Source: Gamsiella multidivaricata (lineage: Eukaryota; Mortierellomycota; Mortierellomycetes; Mortierellales; Mortierellaceae). Taken from it: DNA of 64,000 bases. Shown here in pieces: positions 46,315 to 56,900 of the stretch. The translations under genes and the position numbers were made by a program. The DNA lies in contig NW_026251779.1 in assembly GCF_025024155.1 (NCBI RefSeq), positions 1-64,000 on the forward strand, written 5' to 3'. Within the stretch, counting starts at the first letter, position 1; every line of letters starts with the position of its first letter. A model generated the notes under the pieces. That model did not search any database and was not told the DNA's origin. It saw nothing but the letters and a program-made list of their open reading frames with translations.

Positions 46315-46497
46315 GCAAAGATTGGAGGCACAAAGAGTGTAGGCACAAAGAGTGTAGGCACAAAGAGTGTAGGTACAAAGAGTGTAGGCACAAAGAGTGT
46401 AGGCACAAAGAGTGTAGGCACAAAGAGTGTAGGCACAGAGAGCGCAGGTGCAAAGAGTGGAGGCTCAAAGAGTGCAGGTGCAAAGAGTGGAAGCATA
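46315..46497. repeat. 15-base minisatellite, left copy
   Basis: About twelve tandem copies of a 15-base unit (consensus GTAGGCACAAAGAGT) with a few substitutions, degenerating at both ends. Because 15 is a multiple of three, one frame encodes a run of Lys-Ser-Val-Gly-Thr repeats. No gene structure surrounds it. The inverted copy is at 51,081-51,263 with the same substitutions. Confidence 0.92.
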
Positions 46498-47929
46498 TAG
46501 TGTGGGGCTGTGAAGAGAGGAGTGAAGAGAGTGCAGCTGTGAAGAGAGGAGTGGAGAGAGTGCAGCTGAATGTTAGTACTTACCTTGACGTTGAAGCAGT
46601 GACAAGGAGAAAAGAAAGAGAAAAGAAAAGAAAAGAGTGAGGTACAACGGCTGGTTTACATACCGCCAGCGCCACCATCAGCGCCACCATCAGCTGGAGC
46701 CATTTACGGACGAGTGCATTGCGGAGGCGCATGCAGAGAAATACCCAGCACCGATAGCTGTATCGGTAGCAACATCGATTGCAGCAACACTAGTGGACGA
46801 TACTGCTCTCAAAACGAGACAAGAATAAGTAATAGTAACAGCAGGGAAGAAGAGCGAGGGCAAAGAACGCAGACACGCACAGTGGAGACAATGGTGCTCT
46901 TTCGCAGCAGCACGCTTGTAGGCAGTGGCTGCTGAACACGTCTCAAAGCGACTCTTATCTGATCGGATCAAACTATCCACTTTGGAACACACCTTGCTGA
47001 ATGGGCCCCTTCAATAGCTGATTTACGATCCATAGTTTAATGCTCCTGTGCCTGGATCAAATAAAGGAATATCACCCACTGCAACCGCTAGCGGGTGACA
47101 GACTGGCACAAACCCTGTAACGCACATCAGTAAATACGCCAAAAGAGAATGCTACAAGTAACAGCACCCGCGGGGACCTAATAGAGCCGCACCGCTAACA
47201 CCCTGCAGCGTCTTCTGCAGTGCAGCCCTGTGTGATCACAAAAAATAAACCACCGATCCCAGGATCAGAGTCATCAGCAATGAGGATCGCGGCAGGCGGC
47301 AATGAGCAACAGCAGCCCTGCCGCTCTCCATGCTAACACAAACCAAGGTATTCTGCGGAGAGCAAGGAGCGGGTCCTATCTCTGTCTTCGGGCCTTCTGG
47401 TCACTGTGGCCTGACCAGGGTGGTCTAACCCTGTGCGCTCCACGCGTATGTGGCCCATGCATTTGATTCTTGATGTAATTGGAGCTCTCTTTGTTTACAG
47501 CCTAAATTTGTGGCCCAAGCACTGCACTCCCAAAGAGGCTGTGGATTTGGTTGGTGCAGCGACCATCATTGGGCTGCTGATACTGCCTCACCTCATTTTG
47601 CTCCTCCGACATGGTAGCGGTGTTCTGGGGTCCATCCATCCTGGAACACTCCATTGAGGTGCTGAAGCGATTGAGGGTCAATGCCATGTTTGAACACTGG
47701 TTGCGCTGCGAATGCTGCTCTGACGAGCTGAACGAGGCGCATTAGACAAAAGTAGTGCTTCCTCGACGGGAAAAGCATTGGTACTGACGATATCCTCTTT
47801 AGGCGGGCGTTCTACTTCACCGGCGGCCCCTGGTCGCCTGCTTCCGTAAATGCGTTGCTGCTGGCGCAGCTTCTAAGCTCAGTGATCGGTTGATAGGCCT
47901 CTGCTTTCTTTGTCTTCAACTGCTGAAGA

Positions 47930-48158
47930 TTACTCTGCTCTAACTACCTTACCATTGCCCGGCATCAGAACCGTAGACAATTGTGTCAGCTTCTGTATCT
48001 GGTATGTAACAAAAATCTCCGTCTTGCCTGCCAGTAGTTTCCTGGACAAGGAGCCTTTCCATTTCGACCCGCAGGACTATTTGGCGTAGCGAAATCAAGA
48101 TAGTCCCACAACTACAGCAACCGTGGCCAATGTAAAAAAGAGATAAAGATGCCTCATC
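47930..48158 (-). pseudogene. Decayed ABC transporter NBD1 fragment, left copy
   Basis: This is the mirror image of the fragment described at 49,420-49,648. On the minus strand it reads YLF...VAVVVG and then LLAGKTEIFVTYQIQKLTQ, a diverged counterpart of YLFDDPLSAVDAHVG and LLADRARIFVTHQIQYLAQ in NBD1 of the neighbouring intact ABC transporter. Confidence 0.5.
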
Positions 48159-48166
48159 TTCCCCCA

Positions 48167-49411
48167 ACAATAGCGCAAATGGTTATACATTTGAGGTTGA
48201 TGATGTCCATGGTACGATTAGAGTCGAAAACAGAAAACTGTCTGCGGAATTACAGGTCCTCGTTCTAGGATTGAATACATTGCTTTATTTAGAAAGACTC
48301 ATGCAATTAACTCCATCCATCATATAAACAGCCATTTCTATCTGGGCTGCTCAATTGTTGGCGAGTTGAAAAGAGAAAAATGTATGGACACGACGCGCTG
48401 CTTGCGTTACATGACAATGAAAATGGTTGCAATTTTCCTATAGACGTGTCTGTAGTGAGACTAACGAGGCCGAAACTGGCAGGGAAATGTGTTCATCCAT
48501 GCCAACTCTACCGAAAGACAACAAACACATCTCATAAAACTTGCTGTGCTATACTCGACGTTCTCAGAAAAGGCCGAACAGACATCTCTACTGTGTGCTG
48601 TGATTAGACATCTCGGAGAGTTTGCAGTGGAGGCCATGGACCATCGCATCAGTGGCCCCCGAGTTCAGCTGAGCGTCGGTTTGCTGGGCGACAGCAGCTA
48701 CTGCTCGATTTCAAGCCCAGGCTCTCTCCCTGTAGGGATCATACAGGACCGATACCTGGTTAATACAACGTATCCTTAGCGCAGCAACATTACATCAACA
48801 TGCATGAACGAATTAATGGCTTTCATATCGGTTAACCTCTTTCAATGATCATATCGACCAAATACTAAAGGCTCTATCCATCCCCGTTTTAATCGAGTAG
48901 ATCGCTAATACACATAAAGACAAGTGTACAAGTGACAGTGGTCCGAGATTAATAGAGTGATACGCATCAATTGGTCCATTAACTCCACCGACGAAACGCC
49001 AAGGCGACACAGTTGTGAGCTTACGAGACTCGCAGGAGCGGAAAGACGGTATATTGAAAGAAACTTAGCTGTTCCAAGGAGGAGGCAATGATACTAATGA
49101 TAGTACAGTAGTGAATAAGTTAAGGTGAGCAAAGGATCGTGGGAAGACGACAAGGTCTAGCGAATCTTACGAGATCAATACTCACAAGTGAGCTTTAACG
49201 ATAGTGTTGTGCGCAAATTGGCCGGACTTTAAAATGATTATAGGGCGAACGTTGAATGTGGGGTACAATAGGATTACGGGATATGATGCCGCCGTTGTAT
49301 GCAGGGTGGATAGTGAGCTAAAGAGTAAACGAGGAAGTAGGATAAAGACGACAGACGAGAATGTGAGGACAGGAAAGAGCGCAGAGCGAGAGACCTTTAT
49401 GGATGTGTGTG
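48167..49411. other. Unique spacer at the centre of the palindrome
   Basis: These 1,245 bases are not repeated in the arms. One modest plus-strand open frame (48,489-48,779, ending ...RYLVNTTYP) has non-repetitive composition but no recognised domain. A second frame enters the right arm from 49,204. I see no convincing gene, promoter or RNA. The segment is flanked by identical inverted arms, so it could flip by recombination. Confidence 0.6.
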
Positions 49412-49419
49412 TGGGGGAA

Positions 49420-49648
49420 GATGAGGCATCTTTATCTCTTTTTTACATTGGCCACGGTTGCTGTAGTTGTGGGACTATCTTGATTTCGCTACGCCAAATA
49501 GTCCTGCGGGTCGAAATGGAAAGGCTCCTTGTCCAGGAAACTACTGGCAGGCAAGACGGAGATTTTTGTTACATACCAGATACAGAAGCTGACACAATTG
49601 TCTACGGTTCTGATGCCGGGCAATGGTAAGGTAGTTAGAGCAGAGTAA
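49420..49648 (+). pseudogene. Decayed ABC transporter NBD1 fragment, right copy
   Basis: On the plus strand the fragment reads LYLF...TVAVVVG near 49,431-49,480. It then reads LLAGKTEIFVTYQIQKLTQ and STVLMPGNGKVV at 49,541-49,633, ending in a stop at 49,646-49,648. These align with the Walker B, D-loop and H-loop region of NBD1 in the intact transporter (YLFDDPLSAVDAHVG ... LLADRARIFVTHQIQYLAQ ... STTILMLRDGKMV), which lies in the opposite orientation 6 kb away. The Walker B aspartates are lost and stops interrupt the middle, so this is an old relic, far more diverged than the 810-base inverted copy. It starts within about ten bases of the inner end of the arm. Confidence 0.52.
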
Positions 49649-51080
49649 TCTTCAGCAGTTGAAGACAAAGAAAGCAGAGGCCTATCAACCGATCACTGAG
49701 CTTAGAAGCTGCGCCAGCAGCAACGCATTTACGGAAGCAGGCGACCAGGGGCCGCCGGTGAAGTAGAACGCCCGCCTAAAGAGGATATCGTCAGTACCAA
49801 TGCTTTTCCCGTCGAGGAAGCACTACTTTTGTCTAATGCGCCTCGTTCAGCTCGTCAGAGCAGCATTCGCAGCGCAACCAGTGTTCAAACATGGCATTGA
49901 CCCTCAATCGCTTCAGCACCTCAATGGAGTGTTCCAGGATGGATGGACCCCAGAACACCGCTACCATGTCGGAGGAGCAAAATGAGGTGAGGCAGTATCA
50001 GCAGCCCAATGATGGTCGCTGCACCAACCAAATCCACAGCCTCTTTGGGAGTGCAGTGCTTGGGCCACAAATTTAGGCTGTAAACAAAGAGAGCTCCAAT
50101 TACATCAAGAATCAAATGCATGGGCCACATACGCGTGGAGCGCACAGGGTTAGACCACCCTGGTCAGGCCACAGTGACCAGAAGGCCCGAAGACAGAGAT
50201 AGGACCCGCTCCTTGCTCTCCGCAGAATACCTTGGTTTGTGTTAGCATGGAGAGCGGCAGGGCTGCTGTTGCTCATTGCCGCCTGCCGCGATCCTCATTG
50301 CTGATGACTCTGATCCTGGGATCGGTGGTTTATTTTTTGTGATCACACAGGGCTGCACTGCAGAAGACGCTGCAGGGTGTTAGCGGTGCGGCTCTATTAG
50401 GTCCCCGCGGGTGCTGTTACTTGTAGCATTCTCTTTTGGCGTATTTACTGATGTGCGTTACAGGGTTTGTGCCAGTCTGTCACCCGCTAGCGGTTGCAGT
50501 GGGTGATATTCCTTTATTTGATCCAGGCACAGGAGCATTAAACTATGGATCGTAAATCAGCTATTGAAGGGGCCCATTCAGCAAGGTGTGTTCCAAAGTG
50601 GATAGTTTGATCCGATCAGATAAGAGTCGCTTTGAGACGTGTTCAGCAGCCACTGCCTACAAGCGTGCTGCTGCGAAAGAGCACCATTGTCTCCACTGTG
50701 CGTGTCTGCGTTCTTTGCCCTCGCTCTTCTTCCCTGCTGTTACTATTACTTATTCTTGTCTCGTTTTGAGAGCAGTATCGTCCACTAGTGTTGCTGCAAT
50801 CGATGTTGCTACCGATACAGCTATCGGTGCTGGGTATTTCTCTGCATGCGCCTCCGCAATGCACTCGTCCGTAAATGGCTCCAGCTGATGGTGGCGCTGA
50901 TGGTGGCGCTGGCGGTATGTAAACCAGCCGTTGTACCTCACTCTTTTCTTTTCTTTTCTCTTTCTTTTCTCCTTGTCACTGCTTCAACGTCAAGGTAAGT
51001 ACTAACATTCAGCTGCACTCTCTCCACTCCTCTCTTCACAGCTGCACTCTCTTCACTCCTCTCTTCACAGCCCCACACTA

Positions 51081-51263
51081 TATGCTTCCACTCTTTGCAC
51101 CTGCACTCTTTGAGCCTCCACTCTTTGCACCTGCGCTCTCTGTGCCTACACTCTTTGTGCCTACACTCTTTGTGCCTACACTCTTTGTGCCTACACTCTT
51201 TGTACCTACACTCTTTGTGCCTACACTCTTTGTGCCTACACTCTTTGTGCCTCCAATCTTTGC
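51081..51263. repeat. 15-base minisatellite, right copy
   Basis: This is the inverted duplicate of the array at 46,315-46,497, with units reading ACTCTTTGTGCCTAC on the plus strand. The variant units occur in the same order as in the left copy. Confidence 0.92.
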
Positions 51264-51980
51264 ACCTCCACTCTGATATCGTCGCTCACCTCCCCATTGT
51301 TCTCTCTCTCTCTCTCTGTCGCTCTCCTTCCCCCTTCTTCCCACCTTTCCTAGAGCTTTCTTGGACTTTGTACACCGCAAAGTCAACTGTACGAGCACAC
51401 AGCGGGGTTCTCTGTTTTTTCTGCTTCGGTTGTTTTTTTTTCCCCCGTATTTTTTTTTTCCGTATTCGTTTCTAATTTTTTTTGTTCATCACCGGGACGA
51501 AGAACACGAAAAAACCATGAAAATGAAATCGAAAAACAAAAAATCAAAGATGAGCGGCCCCATTTCTGAGGCCTAGGGCTACCAGTGGGCGGCGAAGAGC
51601 GGGCCCCCCTCTCTGCATTTTTCTTGAACAGCAGTTCCGTTCTGAACAGCAATGAGCGCAACACTTTTCGCCATTTTTTGTTGTTGTGACCCATGTGGTC
51701 TGCTCTGCGCTTGACGGGGCGGCTTCGTGTTGCCAAGAACACCCTGGTAGGTCTAGTGCCGGTGATGATCAGGGCATTGTTCTGCGCGATTGGGGGTTGC
51801 ACATGGGGTTCGAGGGCTAATAAAAAAAGATGGGTCAGCGGGGGTTGGTGAGTTGCTGCGTGAGATCCACTCTTTTTTTCCCACATTCGTGGTTTTTTGG
51901 GGCACCATGGCTTGCAACCTGCTCGAGGTGTGCCCTGCACGGCCTTTACTCTTCTGAGTAAGGTCGACCGATGGCAAGCC

Positions 51981-52260
51981 GTTTTTTTTTTTTCTCTTTT
52001 TTCTTTTTTTTCTCTTTTCTTTTTTTTCTCTTTTCTTTTTTTCTCTTTTCTTTTTTTCTCTTTTCTTTTTTTTCTCTTTTCTTTTTTTTCTCTTTTCTTT
52101 TTTTCTCTTTTCTTTTTTTTCTCTTTTCTTTTTTTTCTCTTTTCTTTTTTTTCTCTTTTTTCTTTTCTCTTTTTTCTCTTTTCTTTTTTTTCCCTTCCCT
52201 TTCTTTCCTTCCCTCCTTTCCGTTCCTCCTTTCCTTTCCCTTTTTCTTTTTCCTTTCTCT
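51981..52260. repeat. Pyrimidine microsatellite (CTTTTCTTTTTTTTCT type), right copy
   Basis: This is the inverted counterpart of the left purine tract. Unit lengths are arranged differently from the left copy, which is the only visible difference between the two arms. Confidence 0.92.
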
Positions 52261-53251
52261 CCCTACAAAATTGTAGAGCAAAGTAAAGATAAAGAAATGG
52301 AATAAAGTAAATGAAATAAAATAAAGAAGCAGCTACTGTTTGCTCCAACAGTTGCCTTGTGCGATCGATAACATGCTCGCTTTGTGCTGGAGGTGTTGAC
52401 AGCGATGTAACTGAAGGACAGGATGTAGGCCTTTTGAAGATGATTGGTACACTTGCACCGGCGCTAGTAGAAGCAGCAGCAGTACATCGAGGTGCCTGTA
52501 CTGATTTCCGTCCAAGCTGGCTCTCGGTTTGGTTTCTTTGGGGGCAAGTGCGACACTCTGACGGCCGACTGCAGATTTCTAGCTGTGCCATAAGAGCCCG
52601 TGCAAGAGTTATGCGTAGAGTACGTCGATCCATGGACGTTACACAATGCATGGACACTGCACAACGGACACTGCACAACGCACATTGCGCGGTGTGCTTT
52701 TGCAACACCAAATGCAAACATACCTAGTTATCGCTCCAAATGCTGCAGCTCACTGTTACGATGTATGTCTAGTTGCAGGGGATGGGCTCCCAGCAAGGGT
52801 TCGACCTGTTGCTGTCTCGGCCAGCACCTTACATCGGCGGCAGCATCTAACATCGACGGCAGTCGATCGATGTGAGCTCAGGTGTGCCAATCCGACTTTA
52901 GCGCCGTGTAGCACCTACTTTTCTCTTCTAAGGTTCAGGTGACCACGCATAGCTGCCTCAGTCATCAAGCTAAAATACAATACACAGAACATTCGCTGCT
53001 GCTAGGTGCCTCCACACAGCTGGTTCCTGTAGCCGCTGTGTCACAACGGGTGCCAAAAAAAAAGAAAAAAAAAAGATATAGCACATGGAAGAAAAAGTCA
53101 AAAGATGTGTCGAGGGGCACCAGGCCTTTCGCATTAACATTTTCAACACATAACCCAGAACCCTCTTAGCCGAGAAGACATGGTGTAGACCCCCTCGACA
53201 CATGAATCACTATGATTGGTGGAAACCAAAGAATTCAGTTGATTCTTATAC

Positions 53252-53332
53252 CCGTGCACGGCTCTTTGCCAGGTTGGTAAGAGCCATTGACTTGCAATCT
53301 GTCCGTCCGGGTTCGACTCCTGGTCATGGCGA
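53252..53332 (+). tRNA. tRNA-like relic (Ala, UGC-like anticodon), right copy
   Basis: This is identical to the left-arm copy, here on the plus strand. The A-box and B-box elements, the CTTGCAA anticodon loop and the T-arm are clear. The acceptor stem is poorly paired and nothing like an intact 5' strand lies upstream, so it is probably a pseudogene or the head of a tRNA-derived short element. Confidence 0.4.
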
Positions 53333-53925
53333 ACACATACCTCCATAGCGAACACATACCTCCACAACTGCTAGCACCTATGTAGCAGGGCCATCTCTAC
53401 TAAACAAGCTGACTCCACGCCGTACCCTTGGCATCCATCCAAACCATTGCTGGACTGTATCGAGTCGACCTTGGAGCAGTGGAACGCGAGTAGCTGTAGT
53501 AAGTTCCTTGCGCGAGTCTCAGGGACAGCCAGAAGCGTCACTTCCGTGAGTCCTGGACAACGCTTAAGGAAAGCAAGCAGAAAAGGATCCTCAACCGGGG
53601 TAGCATGTCTTCTCGGATATGGAGTCGCCGGACGATCGAATGTCTCCGTTTGAGGCCGGGACCTCTGCTGGAGGCAAAGCAAGCTCCGATGCTGGCACGC
53701 ATGCAAGCAGTTCTGGGCGTCGTCCACAGACAAAAGGCGCTCGACAGCGGTAAAATGGTGTCCACTGCGCGTGACATACCACCTAGGCATCTGAGCAGAC
53801 ATTTGAGCAGGCGTGTGGACACACATCTGAACACACATCTGGGCACATATCTGGGCACACATCTGGGCTATGGGAATAAACAACGCCGCTTTATGAATGT
53901 CGTGTATCCCTATTGCTATGCTATT

Positions 53926-56900
53926 CTACGCGTTCCCAGACTGCTTGGCGAGAGAGTAAAAGATCGAGCTCTGGTCCGCAAGCAATGCCGCTGGCATGTC
54001 GAACTCTGCCACCCGTCCCTGGTCCAGAACCATGATCCTGTCGCTATCCATCACTGTGTCGATTCGATGCGCGATCGTCAGGATCGTGCACTCGCGGAAC
54101 TTTTGCCGGATAATCGCCTGCACCAGCGCATCTGTCTCCAGATCAATCGCCGCCGTTGCCTCGTCCAGGACCAACAAGCTGGTCTTGCGGAGAAGCGCCC
54201 GTGCAAGGCAGATCAGCTGCCTTTGGCCCACCGAGAAATTGTCGCCTCCCTCAAGCACCATCGCATTGAGTCCTCCTTCCATGGCCGAGACATATTCCTT
54301 GAGATACGAGTCCTCGAGTGCCTGCCACAGGTCGACGTCGGGCCTTGTCCCCAAGGGATCCAGGTTGAACCGGATAGTACCAGCAAACAGGACCGGGTCC
54401 TGGGGGATAATCGAGAACCGAGAGCGGACATCGTACAGGCCCAGAGTCGAGATATCGATGCCGTCGACAAGAATCTGTCCCTTGGCGGCCTCGATGATGC
54501 GGAAGAGCGACAGGGTCAAACTGGACTTGCCTGCTCCTGTTCGGCCGCAGATGCCGATCTTCTCATGAGGGTTGATCGAGCAGTTGACGCCGCGGAGGAC
54601 AAGATCGAGCCCTGGGCGATATCTGGTCTCGTAGTCGATGAATTCGACGCGTCCCTGAGCTGGCCATTCCTGTGGTGGACGATTGGCGGGATTGATCTCT
54701 GAGGCTTCAGGCTTGAGATCGACGTATTCTTGAAGGCGCTCAACAGCCACGATATTGGATTCAACGTCGGTAAAATTACGCACCATCCAGGTCAAGGTCT
54801 GGGTGATATTGAGCGCATATGTCAACGAGAGACCCACAAGTCCAGGATCAACAGCGACATGTCTGGCCAACGACAGCACAGAGAGAAAAGCGGTTCCAAA
54901 GATGATGAGTGAACTCAAGGTCTCTAGACGAAACGCGAGCCAGCGGTTTCCTGCGATACCGGGATAGAAGGCGCGCAAGTTCTGATCCAGCCGGTACGCA
55001 TTACCCTTGATGAACCTGTCCTGTTGACGGTAAGCGCGGATAGTGCTAATTCCACCGAGAGTCTCCTGGAAATGTGCAAAGACCGGTGATCGAGAAACAG
55101 AGTCTAATCTGCGAATCTCGCGAGACGTAGCTAGATAGTATCTTTGCAGCAGCATGTACAGAAAACTAAATGGCACGATCACAAAAACCAGGGTCGGCGT
55201 TGATACCATAATCACAACCAAGATGGCGATGACCGGGAACAGATTGAGAAGATAGCCAGCAACGGTTCTTGGTAAAATCTCGTCAATGGTCGCTTGGTCC
55301 TTGCTGAAACGGTTCAAAATACGTCCCATTGGTGTGGTGTCAAAAAAGACTATGGGTGATCTCAAGATGCTCCTAAGCATCTTCTCGTGTAAGACGCGCG
55401 ACGCGCGGATACCACAGTACACTGTGTTCACGATCGATTGAAATACCGTCAGCAACGAGAAGACAATCCCCAGGAGCGCGTAGATGCTAATGTAATACAT
55501 TGCGCCGTGGTTGCCATTGCTGCTGCCGTCGTTGCTTCGACTCCAATGGGTCAGCCAGAGCGACATGCCCACCAGAGCGGATTCCGAGCACACCAGTGAA
55601 AAAATGTACATGAGCACACCTTTGTAAGAGCAGGCCTTAGCATAAGCCCAGTACACGCTCTTACTGACGCCACCTTGCCTCATGTCCTCTTCGACGATGA
55701 TGCTGTTCTTGCTTTTAAGGGCGTCGTCTGTAGTAGTGTCCTTACTTGCATCGATCCCCTGGTTGTCCCCGTCCGTAGATGAGAGACGTAGCGTTCCAAC
55801 GCTTTCAATGCTGTGCACGCTACCGCGGCGAGCGGAAGGGCCCGTCGTGGCTCCTTGCTGACCATCAATTTCCATGAGGATACCAGCGGTTTTGCCTTCA
55901 TGATGACGCCTATGGTCCTCCTTGCCGAACTCAGTCATCAGCTGATAGACCTCCGTCTTCTTTGCCATCAGCTCCTGAAAGTTGCCCTGCTCTACCATCT
56001 TGCCATCGCGTAGCATGAGAATCGTGGTCGACTGCGCCAGATACTGAATCTGGTGTGTAACAAAGATCCTCGCCCTATCCGCCAGTAGTCCTCTGGGCCC
56101 GATCACCTTGTCGAAGATCGTCCTTCCCACATGTGCATCGACTGCCGAGAGAGGGTCATCAAACAGATAGACATCCGCACGAGCATAAACAGCACGCGCC
56201 AGCGAGATCCTTGCCTTCTGACCACCCGATAGGTTGATCCCGCGCTCGCCAATCTCCGTCATGTCGCCACCAAGCAACATCGAAAAGTCTGGCAACAGGC
56301 AGCATGCCTCGACGGTCTTTCGGTAAAACACCGGATCGTAAGGGCTGCCAAATAGGATGTTGGCGCGCAGCGTGTCGTTCATGATCCATGCCTGTTGAGG
56401 CACAAATGCAACCGAGCCACGGATACGGACTTCCCCTGAAGTGCGTTCCAAGTCCCCGCACAATGCGGCCATTAAGGAGCTCTTTCCTGATCCGACACGG
56501 CCAATGACGCTGAGCAGGCAACTTTTTTTCAAGGCGAGGTTGATGTCCGAAATGACAGGCGAAGAATGCTTGTACCAGCTGTAGGATGCGTCGGTAACCA
56601 GCAGAGCGTACTTGTCCGTGGCGTCCGAGGTAGCTGACACGGGAGTTCGACTTTCCGTGATGACAGCATTAGGATCGACCTCGGCACTCGTCAAAAACTT
56701 GTATACTCGATCGATGGAAACACGAGCCTCGATGCAGGATCTAAAATGCGAGATTAAACTCTTAGTCAGTATCTTGCTTTCAGATGAAAGACCCATGTGG
56801 ATCAGCGTGTAATAAAGGATCCATTACCCGATGACCCATGGTAGCATCGACAGAGGGAACTGCAGCAGGTTGAACAGTGCAATCGCAGCAAACAATACGT

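Larger units (their letters stand above)
42841..48166. repeat. Left arm of a 5.3-kb inverted repeat
   Basis: Left-arm position p pairs with right-arm position 97,576-p from the outer end to the purine tract, and with 97,578-p from there inward. The two-base shift arises inside the purine microsatellite. Every stretch I compared by eye outside simple repeats, including the 810-base ABC-transporter segment and the inner kilobase, is identical to the reverse complement of 49,412-54,735. The outer boundary (42,841) is sharp, inside a codon-aligned ABC sequence. The inner boundary is also sharp, at 48,166. Confidence 0.95.
49412..54735. repeat. Right arm of the 5.3-kb inverted repeat
   Basis: This is the reverse complement of 42,841-48,166. 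Here the outer end is continuous with the intact ABC transporter gene, so the right arm is the likely source and the left arm the derived copy. It is 5,324 bases long against 5,326 on the left, the difference lying within the purine/pyrimidine microsatellite. Confidence 0.95.

Noticed and set aside
46103..46483. Repeated Leu-His-Ser-Leu-Cys peptide frame and its mirror copy at 51,095-51,475
   Set aside because: It is a product of the 15-base minisatellite read in another frame, with no start context or domain.
46315..46497. Possible CRISPR-like array of short repeats
   Set aside because: The units are contiguous 15-base tandem repeats without spacers, in a eukaryotic genome. It is a minisatellite.
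47433..47657. Hydrophobic frame in the left arm resembling an ABC membrane helix before NBD1
   Set aside because: The similarity is only to the general pattern of a membrane segment, and its orientation is opposite to the nearby NBD1 relic. I could not support it as a transporter fragment.
51383..52717. A 444-codon minus-strand open frame in the right arm
   Set aside because: Most of it is Lys/Arg/Glu repeats from the purine microsatellite, flanked by unrecognisable sequence. It stays open because of low complexity, and the left-arm counterpart is broken by tract-length differences.
42841..54735. Interpretation of the palindrome as the terminal inverted repeats of one large DNA transposon
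   Set aside because: No transposase lies in the spacer, the outer ends fall within a host gene on one side only, and no target-site duplication is apparent at 42,841 and 54,735.
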